Assembly: GCF_019966575.1 (NCBI RefSeq)
Contig: NZ_JAINFK010000001.1
Location: 819,626 to 883,625, forward strand
Reading direction: 5' to 3'
Source of the DNA: Oricola cellulosilytica
GTDB taxonomy: Bacteria; Pseudomonadota; Alphaproteobacteria; Rhizobiales; Rhizobiaceae
Length of the DNA: 64,000 bases
The notes beneath the pieces are model-generated. The model searched no databases. It worked only from the letters and a program-made list of their open reading frames with translations, and was not told the DNA's origin. Numbering within the stretch: position 1 is the first letter of the stretch; every line of letters begins with the position of its first letter. Position numbers and translations under genes: made by a program. Positions 27,992 through 38,133 of this stretch are shown piece by piece.

Positions 27992-30613
27992 TCACGCGAC
28001 AATGTTCACGATGCGGTTCGGAACCACAATGATTTTTTTTGGCGACGCTCCGTCAAGATGATGCCTCACGAAGTCGGTCTCGAGAACGATCGCTTCGACG
28101 GCGTCGCGCTCGGCATCCTTGCTTACGACGATCTCGCCGCGCCGCTTGCCATTTATCTGCACTGGAAGCGTGACCGAGTTGTCAACCACGAGGTCGGCAT
28201 TGAACGTCGGCCAGGGAGTCGCGGCGATCATTTGGTCGTAGCCAAGAGCCTGCCAGCATTCTTCCGCCAGATGGGGCATCACGGGTGCGATCATTTGCAT
28301 CAAAATGGATAATGCCTCGTGGGTCGCGGCCCTATCGGTCGGTGAACCGTCTTTGGTCTTGTCGACCAGGGGTGCCATCTCGTTGACCAGTTCGTGCACG
28401 CGAGCGATGGCGCGATTAAAGGCAAGCCGAGTGAAGTCGTCACCGACGGCCTTCAGCGCCTTATGGACAGCCTTGCGCAGGGCAAGTGCGTCGCCCTTCG
28501 CTGAAGACGTGTCACCCGCCGCGACCTTACCGGTGACCGACGAGGCGATGCGCCAAACGCGCTGAACGAAGCGGTGAGCGCCCTCGGCTCCCCGGTCGCT
28601 CCACTCGACGTCCCGGTCGGGGGGCGAATCCGAGAGCATGAACCAGCGGGCGGTGTCGGCGCCGTAACTTTGGGTGATATCCTCCGGACCGATCGTGTTC
28701 TTCTTCGACTTCGACATTTTTTCCAGAGAACCGATCTCGGCCTCTTCGCCCGTCGCCGCGACGATGGCGCAGCGCCTGCCCCCCCTCTCCTCGAAGCGGA
28801 TTTCGGACGGCGCGTGCCATTCGGCGTTCGCTCCGTTGCCGGTGCGGTAGGTCTCGTGAACCACCATTCCCTGTGTAAACAGGCCCTTGAATGGTTCCTT
28901 GAGGTCGAGGTGGCCGGCCTCGCGCATCGCGCGGGTGAAGAACCGCGAATAGAGAAGGTGCAGAATCGCATGTTCGATGCCGCCGATATACTGGTCCACC
29001 GGCAACCAGGCATTTGCCGCCTCGGGAACCGTCGGATCGGCGGCGCGGGGCGCAGTGAAGCGGGCGAAATACCAGGACGAGTCGACGAAGGTGTCCATGG
29101 TGTCGGTTTCACGCCGAGCTGGCCTGCCACAGGACGGACAATCGACATGCTTCCAGGAGGAATGCCGGTCGAGCGGGTTGCCGGGCTTTTCGAAATCGAT
29201 GTTTTCCGGCAATTTCACCGGTAGATCCGCGCGCGCCACCGGCACAACCCCGCAATCCTGGCAGTGGATCATCGGTATCGGGCAGCCCCAATAACGCTGC
29301 CGCGAAATACCCCAGTCCCGGAGCCGGAATTGTACGCGGCGTTCTGCTTTCGGGCGGCCGTCAAGCGTTTCGGTCTCGAGTTTGCTGGCGACCGCGTCGA
29401 ATGCCTGCTTTGGCGTCATGCCGTCGAGAAAGCGGGAATTGATCATCACGCCGTCCTCGATATACGCCTCTTCTGTGATCTGGAACGAGGCCACGTCGGC
29501 ATCGGCAGGCATCACCACGGGAACGACCGGAAGGTCGTATTTATTCGCGAAGTCGAGGTCGCGCTGATCGCCGGACGGACAACCGAAAATCGCGCCCGTC
29601 CCATAGTCCATCAGCACGAAATTTGCGACATAAACCGGCAGCGTCCAGCCGGAATCGAACGGGTGGATCACGCGGATGCCGGTGTCGATGCCCTTCTTTT
29701 CGGCAGTTTCAAGCGCCGCGAGCGACGTCCCGGCGCGCTTGCACTCGTCACAGAAGGCAGCGATCTCGGGATTTGACTGCGCCGCCTTTATGGCCAATGG
29801 GTGATCGGCGGCAATCGCCATAAAGGATGCGCCGAAAATCGTGTCCGGACGGGTCGTGTAAACCTCCAGTTCCGTTTCACCTGCAGGCGCGGTATCGGCA
29901 TCGAGTGCCCAGCGCAACTGGAGCCCATGTGACCGGCCGATCCAGTTCCGCTGCATTGTGCGGACCTTCTCCGGCCAGCCGTCGAGTTCGTCGAGTGACT
30001 CGAGCAGATCCTGGTTGAACCGGGTGATGCGGAAGAACCATTGGGTGAGATCACGCTGTTCAACCGGCGCGCCCGAACGCCAGCCCCGCCCGTCTATTAC
30101 CTGCTCGTTGGCCAGCACGGTCATGTCTACTGGATCCCAATTTACCTTGGATTGTTTGCGGTAGACGAGATCCTTTTCGTAAAAATCGAGGAAGAGCGAT
30201 TGTTGCTGGTGGTAGTAATCGACATCGCAGGTTGCAAACTCGCGCGACCAATCGATCGACAAACCCATCAGTTTCAACTGCTCGCGCATGGTGGCGATGT
30301 TCGCGTAGGTCCACTCGCCGGGATGTACACGGTTCTGCATTGCCGCATTTTCCGCCGGCATACCGAAGGCGTCCCAGCCCATCGGATGCAGAACGTTGTA
30401 GCCCAGCGCTCGCTTATGCCGAGCAACGACGTCGCCCATCGTGTAGTTGCGCGTGTGGCCGATGTGGATGCGCCCCGATGGATAGGGAAACATCTCCAAG
30501 ACGTAATATTTGGGGCGGGGGTCATCGTCGCCAGTCTCGAAAAGCTTCGCCTCGGCCCATGCGTTCTGCCACTTGGGCTCGGCTTCGCGCGGGTTGTAGC
30601 GTTCGGTCGTCAT
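27992..30613 (-). CDS. leuS: Leucyl-tRNA synthetase
   Basis: LeuS charges tRNA-Leu. The 873-residue class I synthetase has [17 protein letters not shown] (HIGH motif, near residue 50), an inserted CP1 editing domain with [10 protein letters not shown] and [10 protein letters not shown], a zinc-finger-like segment with two CxxC pairs (IHCQDCG and DCPSCGRP), and [12 protein letters not shown] (KMSKS loop). The ATG at 30613 gives [16 protein letters not shown]; the longer frame is unsupported. It is divergent from the YggS-like gene. Confidence 0.97.
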   Translation of the reverse strand: MTTERYNPREAEPKWQNAWAEAKLFETGDDDPRPKYYVLEMFPYPSGRIHIGHTRNYTMGDVVARHKRALGYNVLHPMGWDAFGMPAENAAMQNRVHPGEWTYANIATMREQLKLMGLSIDWSREFATCDVDYYHQQQSLFLDFYEKDLVYRKQSKVNWDPVDMTVLANEQVIDGRGWRSGAPVEQRDLTQWFFRITRFNQDLLESLDELDGWPEKVRTMQRNWIGRSHGLQLRWALDADTAPAGETELEVYTTRPDTIFGASFMAIAADHPLAIKAAQSNPEIAAFCDECKRAGTSLAALETAEKKGIDTGIRVIHPFDSGWTLPVYVANFVLMDYGTGAIFGCPSGDQRDLDFANKYDLPVVPVVMPADADVASFQITEEAYIEDGVMINSRFLDGMTPKQAFDAVASKLETETLDGRPKAERRVQFRLRDWGISRQRYWGCPIPMIHCQDCGVVPVARADLPVKLPENIDFEKPGNPLDRHSSWKHVDCPSCGRPARRETDTMDTFVDSSWYFARFTAPRAADPTVPEAANAWLPVDQYIGGIEHAILHLLYSRFFTRAMREAGHLDLKEPFKGLFTQGMVVHETYRTGNGANAEWHAPSEIRFEERGGRRCAIVAATGEEAEIGSLEKMSKSKKNTIGPEDITQSYGADTARWFMLSDSPPDRDVEWSDRGAEGAHRFVQRVWRIASSVTGKVAAGDTSSAKGDALALRKAVHKALKAVGDDFTRLAFNRAIARVHELVNEMAPLVDKTKDGSPTDRAATHEALSILMQMIAPVMPHLAEECWQALGYDQMIAATPWPTFNADLVVDNSVTLPVQINGKRRGEIVVSKDAERDAVEAIVLETDFVRHHLDGASPKKIIVVPNRIVNIVA

Positions 30614-30757
30614 ATGGATGAAACTCTTGAATTCTGCGCGGTGGTGTGCAGTCCTGCGCCGCGATATCAAATCACCGGTCTCTTGCCGTGAAACGACGGG
30701 GCCGTCAACAAGCGCCCCCCGCTGTGCCGAGTACGGGGCAGGTCTCGCAGGGAACAG

Positions 30758-31417
30758 ATGACGTCAGCGACGCGACTTCTAGCCGTCAGGGACCGCGTGG
30801 CCATTGCATCACGGGACGCCGGTCGGGATTCGTCCAAAGTCCGGCTCGTTGCGGTTTCTAAAACATTCGAGGCCGACGCGATCCGCCCGGTGATTGACGC
30901 CGGGCAGCGCGTATTCGGCGAAAACCGTGTGCAGGAGGCGCAGGCCAAGTGGCCGGAGATGAAGGCCGAATTCCCCGATATCGAACTGCATCTCATCGGT
31001 CCGCTGCAATCCAACAAGGCGAAAGACGCGGTGGCGCTTTTTGATGTGATCGAGACGATTGATCGCGATAAGATCGCCCGGGCGGTCGCAGGCGAAATGA
31101 AGAAGCAGGCACGACACCCTCGGCTCTACGTGCAGGTGAACACCGGCCTGGAAGAGCAGAAGGCCGGTGTCGCACCCGACGATTGTGCGACGTTCCTGGC
31201 GCTTTGTCGCCATGATCTGGGGCTGGCAATCGAGGGGCTCATGTGCATTCCCCCGGCCGACGAGAATCCAGGTCCGCACTTCGCATTGCTCCGCAAGCTA
31301 GCGACCGAAAACGGCGTATCGAAACTCTCGATGGGGATGTCGGGCGATTTCGAGACCGCAATTGCCTTTGGTGCGACGAGCATACGTATTGGTTCCGCGA
31401 TCTTCGGCGAGCGGTAA
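30758..31417 (+). CDS. YggS/PLPBP family pyridoxal-phosphate homeostasis protein
   Basis: A 219-residue PLP-binding protein with the fold-type III barrel of the YggS family. The PLP Lys is in [14 protein letters not shown] (about residue 35), followed by [30 protein letters not shown], and the C-terminal [27 protein letters not shown]. The family buffers PLP and has no known catalytic turnover. Start [10 protein letters not shown] at 30758, downstream of a 144-base divergent gap with leuS. Confidence 0.95.
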   Translation: MTSATRLLAVRDRVAIASRDAGRDSSKVRLVAVSKTFEADAIRPVIDAGQRVFGENRVQEAQAKWPEMKAEFPDIELHLIGPLQSNKAKDAVALFDVIETIDRDKIARAVAGEMKKQARHPRLYVQVNTGLEEQKAGVAPDDCATFLALCRHDLGLAIEGLMCIPPADENPGPHFALLRKLATENGVSKLSMGMSGDFETAIAFGATSIRIGSAIFGER

Positions 31418-31520
31418 GCCGACTGTCTGCTCCAATGCAACCGATGACCTGACAAAACGTTCTGAATCGGGCATGTTCGCGCCAGTTAGCGGATATCGGC
31501 AATCTTGCGGAGGATAATCA

Positions 31521-32330
31521 ATGAAATTCGGAATAACGAAGCGCCTCTTGGGTACCGCTGCTGCGCTGGCACTCCTTGGCGGTTCAGCCGCAGCCGCGCA
31601 GTGTGGAAACGATGCCGGGGGTTTCGAAATCTGGAAACAGCAATTCGCGCAGGAAGCCAGATCCCGGGGCATCGGCCAGCGCGGACTTCAGGCGCTGGCG
31701 GGTGCCCAGTATGCGACAAAGACGATCGCGGCCGACCGAAACCAGAAGACTTTTCGATATTCGCTGGACAAGTTCATGAAGGTTAGAGGCGCGGACACGA
31801 TCGTCGCACAGGGCCGCAAGCAGAAGGTCGCGAACGCGCAGTTGTTTGCGGCTCTCGAACAACGCTACGGCGTGCCGCCAGGACCGCTGATCGCCATTCA
31901 CGGAATGGAGACCGGATTCGGCCGATTCATGGGGGACGCCAACGTGCTTTCGGCGATTGCGACACTCGCCTATGACTGCCGGCGGTCAGCCTTCTTCACC
32001 ACGCATCTCTATGCAGCATTGCAGCTCATTGATCGGGGGGTGCTCTCGTCGACCACTCGCGGCGCGATGCACGGCGAGGTCGGTCACACACAATTCCTGC
32101 CCGCCAACGTGATGCAATACGGCGTCGACGGCGACGGCAATGGGCGCCTCGACCTAACCTCCAAGGCAGACGCGCTGGCCTCGACGGCCAATTTCCTGCG
32201 GGCGCACGGTTGGCGTGCAGGAGCGGGTTACCAGCCAGGGCAAAGCAATTTCCGCGCTATTCAGGGCTGGAATGCCGCCAGCGTGTACCAGCAGGCAATC
32301 GCGATCATCGCCGCGCGGATCGACGGGTAA
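31521..32330 (+). CDS. Exported lytic murein transglycosylase, MltB/SLT_2 type
   Basis: A 269-residue protein with a signal peptide (residues about 1-26, cleavage AAA-QC) and an MltB-like domain: KFMKVRGADTIVAQGRK, LIAIHGMETGFGRFMGD with the catalytic Glu, YDCRRSAFFTTHLYAALQL, and GEVGHTQFLPANVMQYG. A strong GGAGG ribosome site precedes the ATG. It lacks the C-terminal peptidoglycan-binding domain often found in longer relatives. A shared terminator separates it from rpmF. Confidence 0.93.
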   Translation: MKFGITKRLLGTAAALALLGGSAAAAQCGNDAGGFEIWKQQFAQEARSRGIGQRGLQALAGAQYATKTIAADRNQKTFRYSLDKFMKVRGADTIVAQGRKQKVANAQLFAALEQRYGVPPGPLIAIHGMETGFGRFMGDANVLSAIATLAYDCRRSAFFTTHLYAALQLIDRGVLSSTTRGAMHGEVGHTQFLPANVMQYGVDGDGNGRLDLTSKADALASTANFLRAHGWRAGAGYQPGQSNFRAIQGWNAASVYQQAIAIIAARIDG

Positions 32331-32337
32331 CGGCAAA

Positions 32338-32369
32338 GAGCCCGCGGCCGGTTTCGCAGCCACGGGCTC
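32338..32369. terminator. Bidirectional terminator between the MltB-like gene and rpmF
   Basis: GAGCCCGCGGC (32338-32348) pairs with GCCACGGGCTC (32359-32369) with one mismatch around a 10-base loop. It sits between two converging genes and is followed by an AT-containing stretch on the plus strand. Confidence 0.75.
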
Positions 32370-32399
32370 TAATAGCAGCGCTTTCGAGAATGGAAGCGG

Positions 32400-32582
32400 T
32401 TAACCTTCCTTCGGCTCGAGAACCTGACGACCGCGATACATGCCCGACTTCAGGTCGATATGATGCGGACGGCGAAGTTCACCGGAATCCTTGTCCTCGA
32501 CATAGGATGGATTCTTAAGTGCATCGGTGGAACGACGCATCCCGCGCTTGGAGCGGGTTACCTTTCGCTTGGGAACTGCCAT
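32400..32582 (-). CDS. rpmF: Ribosomal protein L32
   Basis: A 60-residue large-subunit protein starting [18 protein letters not shown] and containing the conserved [16 protein letters not shown]. The zinc-binding cysteines found in some L32 proteins are absent, as in many alphaproteobacteria. It is transcribed on the minus strand from the gap before mtgA. Confidence 0.97.
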   Translation of the reverse strand: MAVPKRKVTRSKRGMRRSTDALKNPSYVEDKDSGELRRPHHIDLKSGMYRGRQVLEPKEG

Positions 32583-32723
32583 TACGGTCTCCATTCAACC
32601 GGGCGAATGAACGGACTGGCCAGTCCAGCTCGAAGTCGCCCTCATTTTTCATGAAAAAGATTGCGCGCCTATACACGCTTGTCGGTACGTTGACCAGACT
32701 TGCGAGGAAAAATTGTGAGTCCG

Positions 32724-33473
32724 TCAATCAAGGCAGCCGGTATGGCCGCCAGCCTTGGCGGCTCGCGCCTGGATAATGTCGGCCAGTCGGCTCATGCCGG
32801 GCCCGGGGGAGGCGGGATTGCGCTCTTTTGGATTGGGCAGTGCGACGGTCAGAAGGGCGGCCTCCCGCGGCGAGAGTTCGGTGGGATGCTTGCCGAAATA
32901 GGCTTGGCTCGCCGCCGCCACTCCGTAGGTCGCGATGCCCCATTCGGCAATGTTGAGATAGATCTCGAGAACGCGCTTCTTCGGAACGACCAGATCGAAC
33001 CAGATCGCCAGTGGTATTTCCAATCCCTTCCGAATGAAGGATCGCGAGTTCCAGAGGAACAGGTTCTTCACTGTCTGCATGGTGATGGTTGACGCGCCGC
33101 GGGCGCGTTCGCCTTCCAAGGCCTCGTTGATCACCTCGTTAAGCGCACCCCAGTCGACGCCTTGATGGGAGCAAAACTGGCCATCTTCCGACATGATGAC
33201 GGATTGCACGAGAACAGGCGCGACATCGTCGATGTCGATCCATTGGCGGTGGAATGGCCGGAAGGTGAATCTGTCAACCAACATTAGCATCGAAACGGGC
33301 CGCGTAAACTCTAAGCGGTAAAGCAGGGTCAGCGCGAGCGGCAACATCGCGAGGCCGATTGCCACAAGCAGAAGCATTCGCAGAAAGCCGCGCTTCCGCC
33401 CTCCGCTCGCTCGCGGTCGCGACTCGCTCCTGACGCGCGGCGCTGACCGTCCGCCCTTCTTACTGGTGGCCAA
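32724..33473 (-). CDS. mtgA: Monofunctional biosynthetic peptidoglycan transglycosylase
   Basis: MtgA polymerises lipid II into glycan strands. The 249-residue protein has a basic cytosolic N-terminus, one membrane helix (about residues 30-52), and a GT51 domain with SEDGQFCSHQGVDWGAL (catalytic Glu), GASTITMQTVKNLFLW, KKRVLEIYLNIAEWG, and YFGKHPTELSPREAALL. It stands alone on the minus strand, divergent from the prenyl synthase. Confidence 0.96.
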   Translation of the reverse strand: MATSKKGGRSAPRVRSESRPRASGGRKRGFLRMLLLVAIGLAMLPLALTLLYRLEFTRPVSMLMLVDRFTFRPFHRQWIDIDDVAPVLVQSVIMSEDGQFCSHQGVDWGALNEVINEALEGERARGASTITMQTVKNLFLWNSRSFIRKGLEIPLAIWFDLVVPKKRVLEIYLNIAEWGIATYGVAAASQAYFGKHPTELSPREAALLTVALPNPKERNPASPGPGMSRLADIIQARAAKAGGHTGCLD

Positions 33474-33624
33474 ATATCACCCGCCCATCTGTCAAACATC
33501 GGTTGGCCAGCGTCGTACCGCGTATCGATTCGGTATTGAAGTAAAATGAAATGCCTGTGTGGTCGAATGCACTGGGCCGGGTCGGCAGCTTGACGCGGAC
33601 CCGCCAACCCGCCATCGAGTGGGC

Positions 33625-34533
33625 ATGAGAGCCGATGAATTCTCCACATATCTGTCCGGACGGGCGAGCGAAGTGGACGCCTTTCTGTCTTCCCGCCTTG
33701 GTGAGAAAACTCTGCCGGGGGAAAGGGTCCGCCCGCCACGCCTGCTTGCCGCGATCCGCCATGGTGTACTGAATGGGGGCAAGCGATTCCGCCCATTTCT
33801 GCTGCTCGAGACAGCAAAGCTGTTCGATGCCGACGACGACGGGGCGCTTTACGCTGCTGCTGCGCTTGAATGCGTCCACTGTTATTCGCTGATCCACGAC
33901 GATCTTCCAGCAATGGACGATGACGACATGCGGCGGGGGGCACCGACGGTACATCGCGCCTTCGACGAGGCGTCTGCAATTCTGGCCGGCGACAGTCTCC
34001 TGACGTTGGCGTTCGACCTTGTGACCGATGAGGCGAGCGGATTTGACGGTGAAACCCGCGCCGCGCTTGCTAACCGTCTGGCGCGGGCCGCCGGGCTGGG
34101 CGGCATGGCGGGCGGCCAGGCGCTGGATTTGCAGGCGTCTACGAGCCGGCTGGACGAAGCGGGCGTAATGACATTGCAGGCCATGAAGACCGGGGCGCTG
34201 ATCCGCTTTGCCTGCGAGGCGGGTGGAGTTATAGGCGGGGCGACGGACAGCCAACTCGACCGGCTATGCATCTATGGAGAGAAGGTCGGTCTCGCGTTTC
34301 AGCTTGCAGACGATCTTCTCGATATGACCCAGTCGGCAAGCGTGATGGGTAAGGCCACGGGAAAGGATGCGGCTCAGGGGAAAGCGACGCTGGCAAGCCT
34401 GAACGGCGAGGATTGGGCCCGACGAAAACTCGATGAATTCGTCTCAGAGGCTGAGGACCTGGCAAAATCTTTCGGCGAAGCTGGCTCATCGCTTGCTGGA
34501 GCCGCGCGCTTTGTCGCCAGCCGGAGACTTTGA
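33625..34533 (+). CDS. ispA: Polyprenyl synthetase (farnesyl/geranylgeranyl diphosphate synthase type)
   Basis: A 302-residue trans-prenyltransferase with the first Asp-rich motif LIHDDLPAMDDDDMRRG, the GGKRFRPFLLLETAKLF segment, GGQALDLQA, and the second Asp-rich motif FQLADDLLDMT. The residues before the first DDxxxxD suit a short-chain (C15/C20) product, but the exact length is inferred. The ATG at 33625 is preferred to the GTG at 33559. It is divergent from mtgA across about 150 bases. Confidence 0.92.
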   Translation: MRADEFSTYLSGRASEVDAFLSSRLGEKTLPGERVRPPRLLAAIRHGVLNGGKRFRPFLLLETAKLFDADDDGALYAAAALECVHCYSLIHDDLPAMDDDDMRRGAPTVHRAFDEASAILAGDSLLTLAFDLVTDEASGFDGETRAALANRLARAAGLGGMAGGQALDLQASTSRLDEAGVMTLQAMKTGALIRFACEAGGVIGGATDSQLDRLCIYGEKVGLAFQLADDLLDMTQSASVMGKATGKDAAQGKATLASLNGEDWARRKLDEFVSEAEDLAKSFGEAGSSLAGAARFVASRRL

Positions 34534-34549
34534 CGGGCCACGTGGCCGG

Positions 34550-35467
34550 CTAGTTCTTTACGACAACGCATGCCCCCCCGGCGACTCGCAGGCGATTGCA
34601 GATGTCACCTGCTTCACGGCGGTTCGAGGCTCCGATCTGGATGACATGGAGGGGTTTTCGGCCCATAGCGCTGGGCATGGTGAAGACGGCCGGTCTGCTT
34701 TCTCCGACGATCGCTGCATGGCGGATGCGGATTTGCGACCATTTGCGCATGACAACGGATCGATCGAAGTGTCCGGCGACCTGAGCGCCCCAAGCCGGTT
34801 TGGGCGCACGGACCAGGAGTGTTCCGCTCGCTGGTTTGGTTGGCAACGCACGACAGGCTTCCTCGAAAGACTTCTCGTCGCTCAGCGGCTTCTGAGGCTC
34901 ATCCGATGCGCTCTTTCGAAAACTCTCGACAGGCTTTCCCAAGATCGACAGCACGTAGTTCTCCGTCTCGAGAGGTAAATTCCCTCCCTTGTCGATCCAC
35001 CGCGCTACGCGTTCTTCGCCTGAGTTGTAGGCCGCGGCCGCCAGGCCGAGATTGCCAAACATGGAGCGTAGAAAGGCAAGGTACTCTGCGGAGGCCGGAA
35101 TCGCTTCGCGGGGATCGAACGCGTTTCGCAGGCCACGCCGCAATGCGGTGGCGGGCATGAATTGCGCGATCCCCTCGGCGCCGACAGGGGATACGGCGTT
35201 TGAGTCAAAGCGGCTCTCCTGCCAAATTAGCCGTGCGAAATACGACCGCGGAATGTCATGTTTGTCCGCCGACCCCGCAATCAGAAGACAAATGTCGGCG
35301 ACGGACATACCTGGCGCCGGTGCCTCCGGTTCGACGCGTTCGAGCGTCCCAGACCTATCGGCGCCCGGCTGGAAAGGCAGGATGACCCGCACCTCCTCAG
35401 CGTGAGCAGTTGCCAGAGAAAGAAACGCTATCAGCGGAGCGATGTATCTGACCGGGCGGCTATTCAT
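34550..35467 (-). CDS. Exported soluble-type lytic transglycosylase with SPOR-like C-terminus
   Basis: A 305-residue protein with a signal peptide (about residues 1-23, cleavage AHA), then an SLT domain with LIWQESRFDSNAVSPVGAEG (catalytic Glu) and IAQFMPATA, and LAAAAYNSGEERVARWI. The C-terminal 70 residues (HVIQIGASNRREAGDICNRLRVAGGACVVVKN) resemble a SPOR-type domain that binds denuded glycan at the septum; this part is a pattern call. It ends 16 bases from the opposing prenyl synthase and follows ispG on the same strand. Confidence 0.9.
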   Translation of the reverse strand: MNSRPVRYIAPLIAFLSLATAHAEEVRVILPFQPGADRSGTLERVEPEAPAPGMSVADICLLIAGSADKHDIPRSYFARLIWQESRFDSNAVSPVGAEGIAQFMPATALRRGLRNAFDPREAIPASAEYLAFLRSMFGNLGLAAAAYNSGEERVARWIDKGGNLPLETENYVLSILGKPVESFRKSASDEPQKPLSDEKSFEEACRALPTKPASGTLLVRAPKPAWGAQVAGHFDRSVVMRKWSQIRIRHAAIVGESRPAVFTMPSAMGRKPLHVIQIGASNRREAGDICNRLRVAGGACVVVKN

Positions 35468-35485
35468 CGCTGCTCACCCCCGTTC

Positions 35486-36775
35486 TTACCCGGCTGTAGG
35501 AGTCCGGGCCTTGCCGTAGTGCTGCTCAATATAGTCGCTGACCATGTCTTGGAAATCCTTGGCGATGGTCGGTCCACGGAGGGTAGCCGCTTTCTTGCCG
35601 TCGATGAAGACGGGAGCGGCCGGCGACTCGCCGGTGCCTGGAAGCGAGATTCCGATATTGGCGTGTTTCGATTCGCCGGGACCGTTGACGATGCAGCCCA
35701 TCACCGCAACCTGAAGGTTCTCGACGCCAGGATACTTATTACGCCAAACGGGCATGTTGCGGCGCAGATCGTCCTCGATTTGCCGGGCGAGTTCCTGAAA
35801 TACGGTCGATGTGGTCCGCCCGCAACCCGGACAGGCAGCGACGACGGGAACGAATTGCCGGAAACCCATGGTTTGCAACAACTCCTGCGCGACCTGAACC
35901 TCGCGCGTGCGGTCTCCTCCCGGCTCGGGCGTCAGCGAGATGCGGATGGTATCGCCAATTCCGTGCTGGAGCAGAATGCCCATGGCCGCTGAAGAGGCAA
36001 CAATGCCCTTGGATCCCATGCCCGCCTCAGTCAGCCCCAGATGCAGTGCGTGGTCGGTGCGGCCAGCGAGTTCGATATAGACTGCGATCAGGTCCTGCAC
36101 TTGGCTGACCTTGGCTGACAAGATAATTTTCGAGCGGGGAAGGCCTATGGACTCGGCGAGTTCCGCTGAAATTAGGGCCGACTGGACGATCGCTTCGCGG
36201 GTGACCTCGCGCGCGCTCATCGGCGATCCGCGATCCTGATTGTCATCCATGAGACGGGTGAGAAGCTCCTGATCAAGCGAGCCCCAATTGACGCCGATGC
36301 GAACTGGCTTGTCATGGCGGATTGCCATCTCGACGATCTCGGTGAACTGGCGGTCGCGCTTTTCGCGAAAACCGACATTGCCTGGGTTGATGCGGTACTT
36401 GGCGAGCGCCTCCGCACAAGCCGGATGGTCTGCGAGGAGCTTGTGGCCGATATAGTGGAAGTCCCCCACAAGTGGCACGTCGAGACCGAGCCTCTCAAGC
36501 CGCTCCCGGATTCGGGGAACGGCGGCGGCGCTGTCGTCACGGTCAACCGTAAGACGGACGATTTCGGAGCCGGCGCGATGCAGCGCGGCGACTTGGGCAA
36601 CGGTCGCATCGATATCTGCCGTGTCCGTGTTCGTCATCGACTGGACCACCACCGGCGCGGTACCGCCGACCATGACGCCGCCGACCGCAACACCAACCGT
36701 ATGACGGCGCGGCTGCGGCTCGCGCAGTATCCTCAGATCGGAAGGCTGTTCGCGGTTGATGGCCAAGTGGGTCAT
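35486..36775 (-). CDS. ispG: 4-hydroxy-3-methylbut-2-enyl diphosphate synthase
   Basis: IspG is the iron-sulfur enzyme of the MEP isoprenoid pathway. The 429-residue protein has [41 protein letters not shown], and the cluster-binding cysteines in ACPGCGRT and [12 protein letters not shown]. The presence of ispG and a prenyl synthase nearby shows the MEP route is used. It is followed on the same strand by the SLT-type transglycosylase after 18 bases. Confidence 0.97.
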   Translation of the reverse strand: MTHLAINREQPSDLRILREPQPRRHTVGVAVGGVMVGGTAPVVVQSMTNTDTADIDATVAQVAALHRAGSEIVRLTVDRDDSAAAVPRIRERLERLGLDVPLVGDFHYIGHKLLADHPACAEALAKYRINPGNVGFREKRDRQFTEIVEMAIRHDKPVRIGVNWGSLDQELLTRLMDDNQDRGSPMSAREVTREAIVQSALISAELAESIGLPRSKIILSAKVSQVQDLIAVYIELAGRTDHALHLGLTEAGMGSKGIVASSAAMGILLQHGIGDTIRISLTPEPGGDRTREVQVAQELLQTMGFRQFVPVVAACPGCGRTTSTVFQELARQIEDDLRRNMPVWRNKYPGVENLQVAVMGCIVNGPGESKHANIGISLPGTGESPAAPVFIDGKKAATLRGPTIAKDFQDMVSDYIEQHYGKARTPTAG

Positions 36776-36856
36776 GGAATGTCGGTCCGTGCTTTCCTGG
36801 GTTCTTAAGGCTTCCCGCCGCTCGCGGCAATTGCAGGTAGAGGCATCAAGTGCGTC

Positions 36857-37210
36857 TCACCCAAACGCGGCGGTCCACTCTTTCTCATCAAAACCGGTCA
36901 GAACCACTTCTCCGTCGGTGGCGACCGGACGCTTGATCAGACGGGGATCGGCCGCCATGGCGGCGATCCGGGCCTCGTCGTTCGCTTCGATCTTCGCGCG
37001 GTCCTCGTCTGCGAGCTTCCTGAAGGTTTGCGAGCGCATGTTGAAAACCCGTTCAATCCCCGCGACTTTCACCCATTCGGTGAGTTCCCTGCGCAAGTTC
37101 GGAACCTTGGAGAAATGCGCGTATTCTGCCTCGATCTTGTGGGTATCGGCCCATTCACATCCCCGCCTCACCGTAGTGCAACCGGGGTAACCATAGATTC
37201 GTATCGGCAT
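36857..37210 (-). CDS. ArsC/Spx-like thioredoxin-fold protein (YffB type)
   Basis: A 117-residue protein starting MPIRIYGYPGCTTVRRGCEW, with a single Cys (residue 11) in the ArsC/Spx active-site position and a second Cys seven residues later, then the conserved RPVATDGEVVLTGFDEKEW block. It fits the YffB-like arsenate-reductase-related family of unknown substrate more than a true arsenate reductase. It lies alone on the minus strand, divergent from the dehydrogenase gene. Confidence 0.88.
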   Translation of the reverse strand: MPIRIYGYPGCTTVRRGCEWADTHKIEAEYAHFSKVPNLRRELTEWVKVAGIERVFNMRSQTFRKLADEDRAKIEANDEARIAAMAADPRLIKRPVATDGEVVLTGFDEKEWTAAFG

Positions 37211-37331
37211 CGTCGCTTCATCTCGCTTCAAGCGAACCAATTGGCCGCTAATGTGTTATGTAGTGCGCCGCAAAAGTTTTTGATGCAATGCAGCAGAAGA
37301 AGTGACCGCCAACTGAGGGAAATCGCTTGAA

Positions 37332-38114
37332 ATGGCAAGAACCAAGACCGCCGTCGTCACGGGCTCGAATTCCGGCATCGGATTGGGCATTGCCCAGGCG
37401 CTGGCAGCCGAGCACCACAATGTGGTTCTCAATTCCTATTCCGACAAGGACGAGGATCACGCCCTTGCCGAGGAAATCGCCGAAAGGTACGCCAACAAGA
37501 CTGTCTACATCCAGGCTGACCTGTCGAACGGCGAGGCGTGCCGCTCGCTGATCGAGCAGGCGGCCATGAAGTTCGGCAGCGTTGACATTCTGGTCAACAA
37601 CGCCGGCATCCAGCACGTTGCGCCGATCGAGAAATTCCCTACCGCAAAGTGGGACGCGATCATTGCGATCAACATGAATTCAGCGTTTCACACGGCTGCT
37701 GTTGCCGTGCCCATGATGCGGACGAACGGATGGGGTCGGGTAATCAACATTGCTTCGGCGCATGGTCTGACCGCATCTCCGTACAAATCAGCCTACGTGA
37801 CGGCAAAGCATGGCGTGGTTGGCCTCACCAAGGTCGTTGCGCTTGAAACCGCGGAGGATCCGATTACCTGTAACGCGATCTGCCCTGGTTATGTGCTGAC
37901 GCCGCTGGTGGAGGAGCAGATCCCCGACACCATGAAAGAGTACGACATGGACCGCGAAACAGTCATTCGCGAGGTCCTGCTCAAGCGCCAGCCGTCGAAG
38001 GAATTCGCGACCGTTGAGCAACTCGGAGGAACGGTGCTCTTCCTGACCTCCGATCATGCAGCGCAAATTACCGGCACGACGATTTCCGTCGATGGCGGAT
38101 GGACCGCACTTTAG
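37332..38114 (+). CDS. bdhA: 3-hydroxybutyrate dehydrogenase
   Basis: The enzyme oxidises D-3-hydroxybutyrate to acetoacetate with NAD, in polyhydroxybutyrate (PHB) breakdown. The 260-residue short-chain dehydrogenase has TGSNSGIGLGIAQAL, NNAGIQHVAPIEKFP, the Tyr-Lys pair in SAYVTAKHGVVGLT, CPGYVLTPLVEEQIPD, and ISVDGGWTAL. The NNAGIQHV and CPGYVLTPLVE segments mark the 3-hydroxybutyrate subfamily. The patatin-like gene follows after 19 bases. Confidence 0.94.
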   Translation: MARTKTAVVTGSNSGIGLGIAQALAAEHHNVVLNSYSDKDEDHALAEEIAERYANKTVYIQADLSNGEACRSLIEQAAMKFGSVDILVNNAGIQHVAPIEKFPTAKWDAIIAINMNSAFHTAAVAVPMMRTNGWGRVINIASAHGLTASPYKSAYVTAKHGVVGLTKVVALETAEDPITCNAICPGYVLTPLVEEQIPDTMKEYDMDRETVIREVLLKRQPSKEFATVEQLGGTVLFLTSDHAAQITGTTISVDGGWTAL

Positions 38115-38133
38115 CGGTCACGGGAGCGGTCTC

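Noticed and set aside
34535-34550. CCACGTGG core that looks like part of parS
   Set aside because: Only the central CACGTG is shared; the flanking TTT/AAA are absent. Similar cores near 50884 and 58017 were rejected for the same reason.
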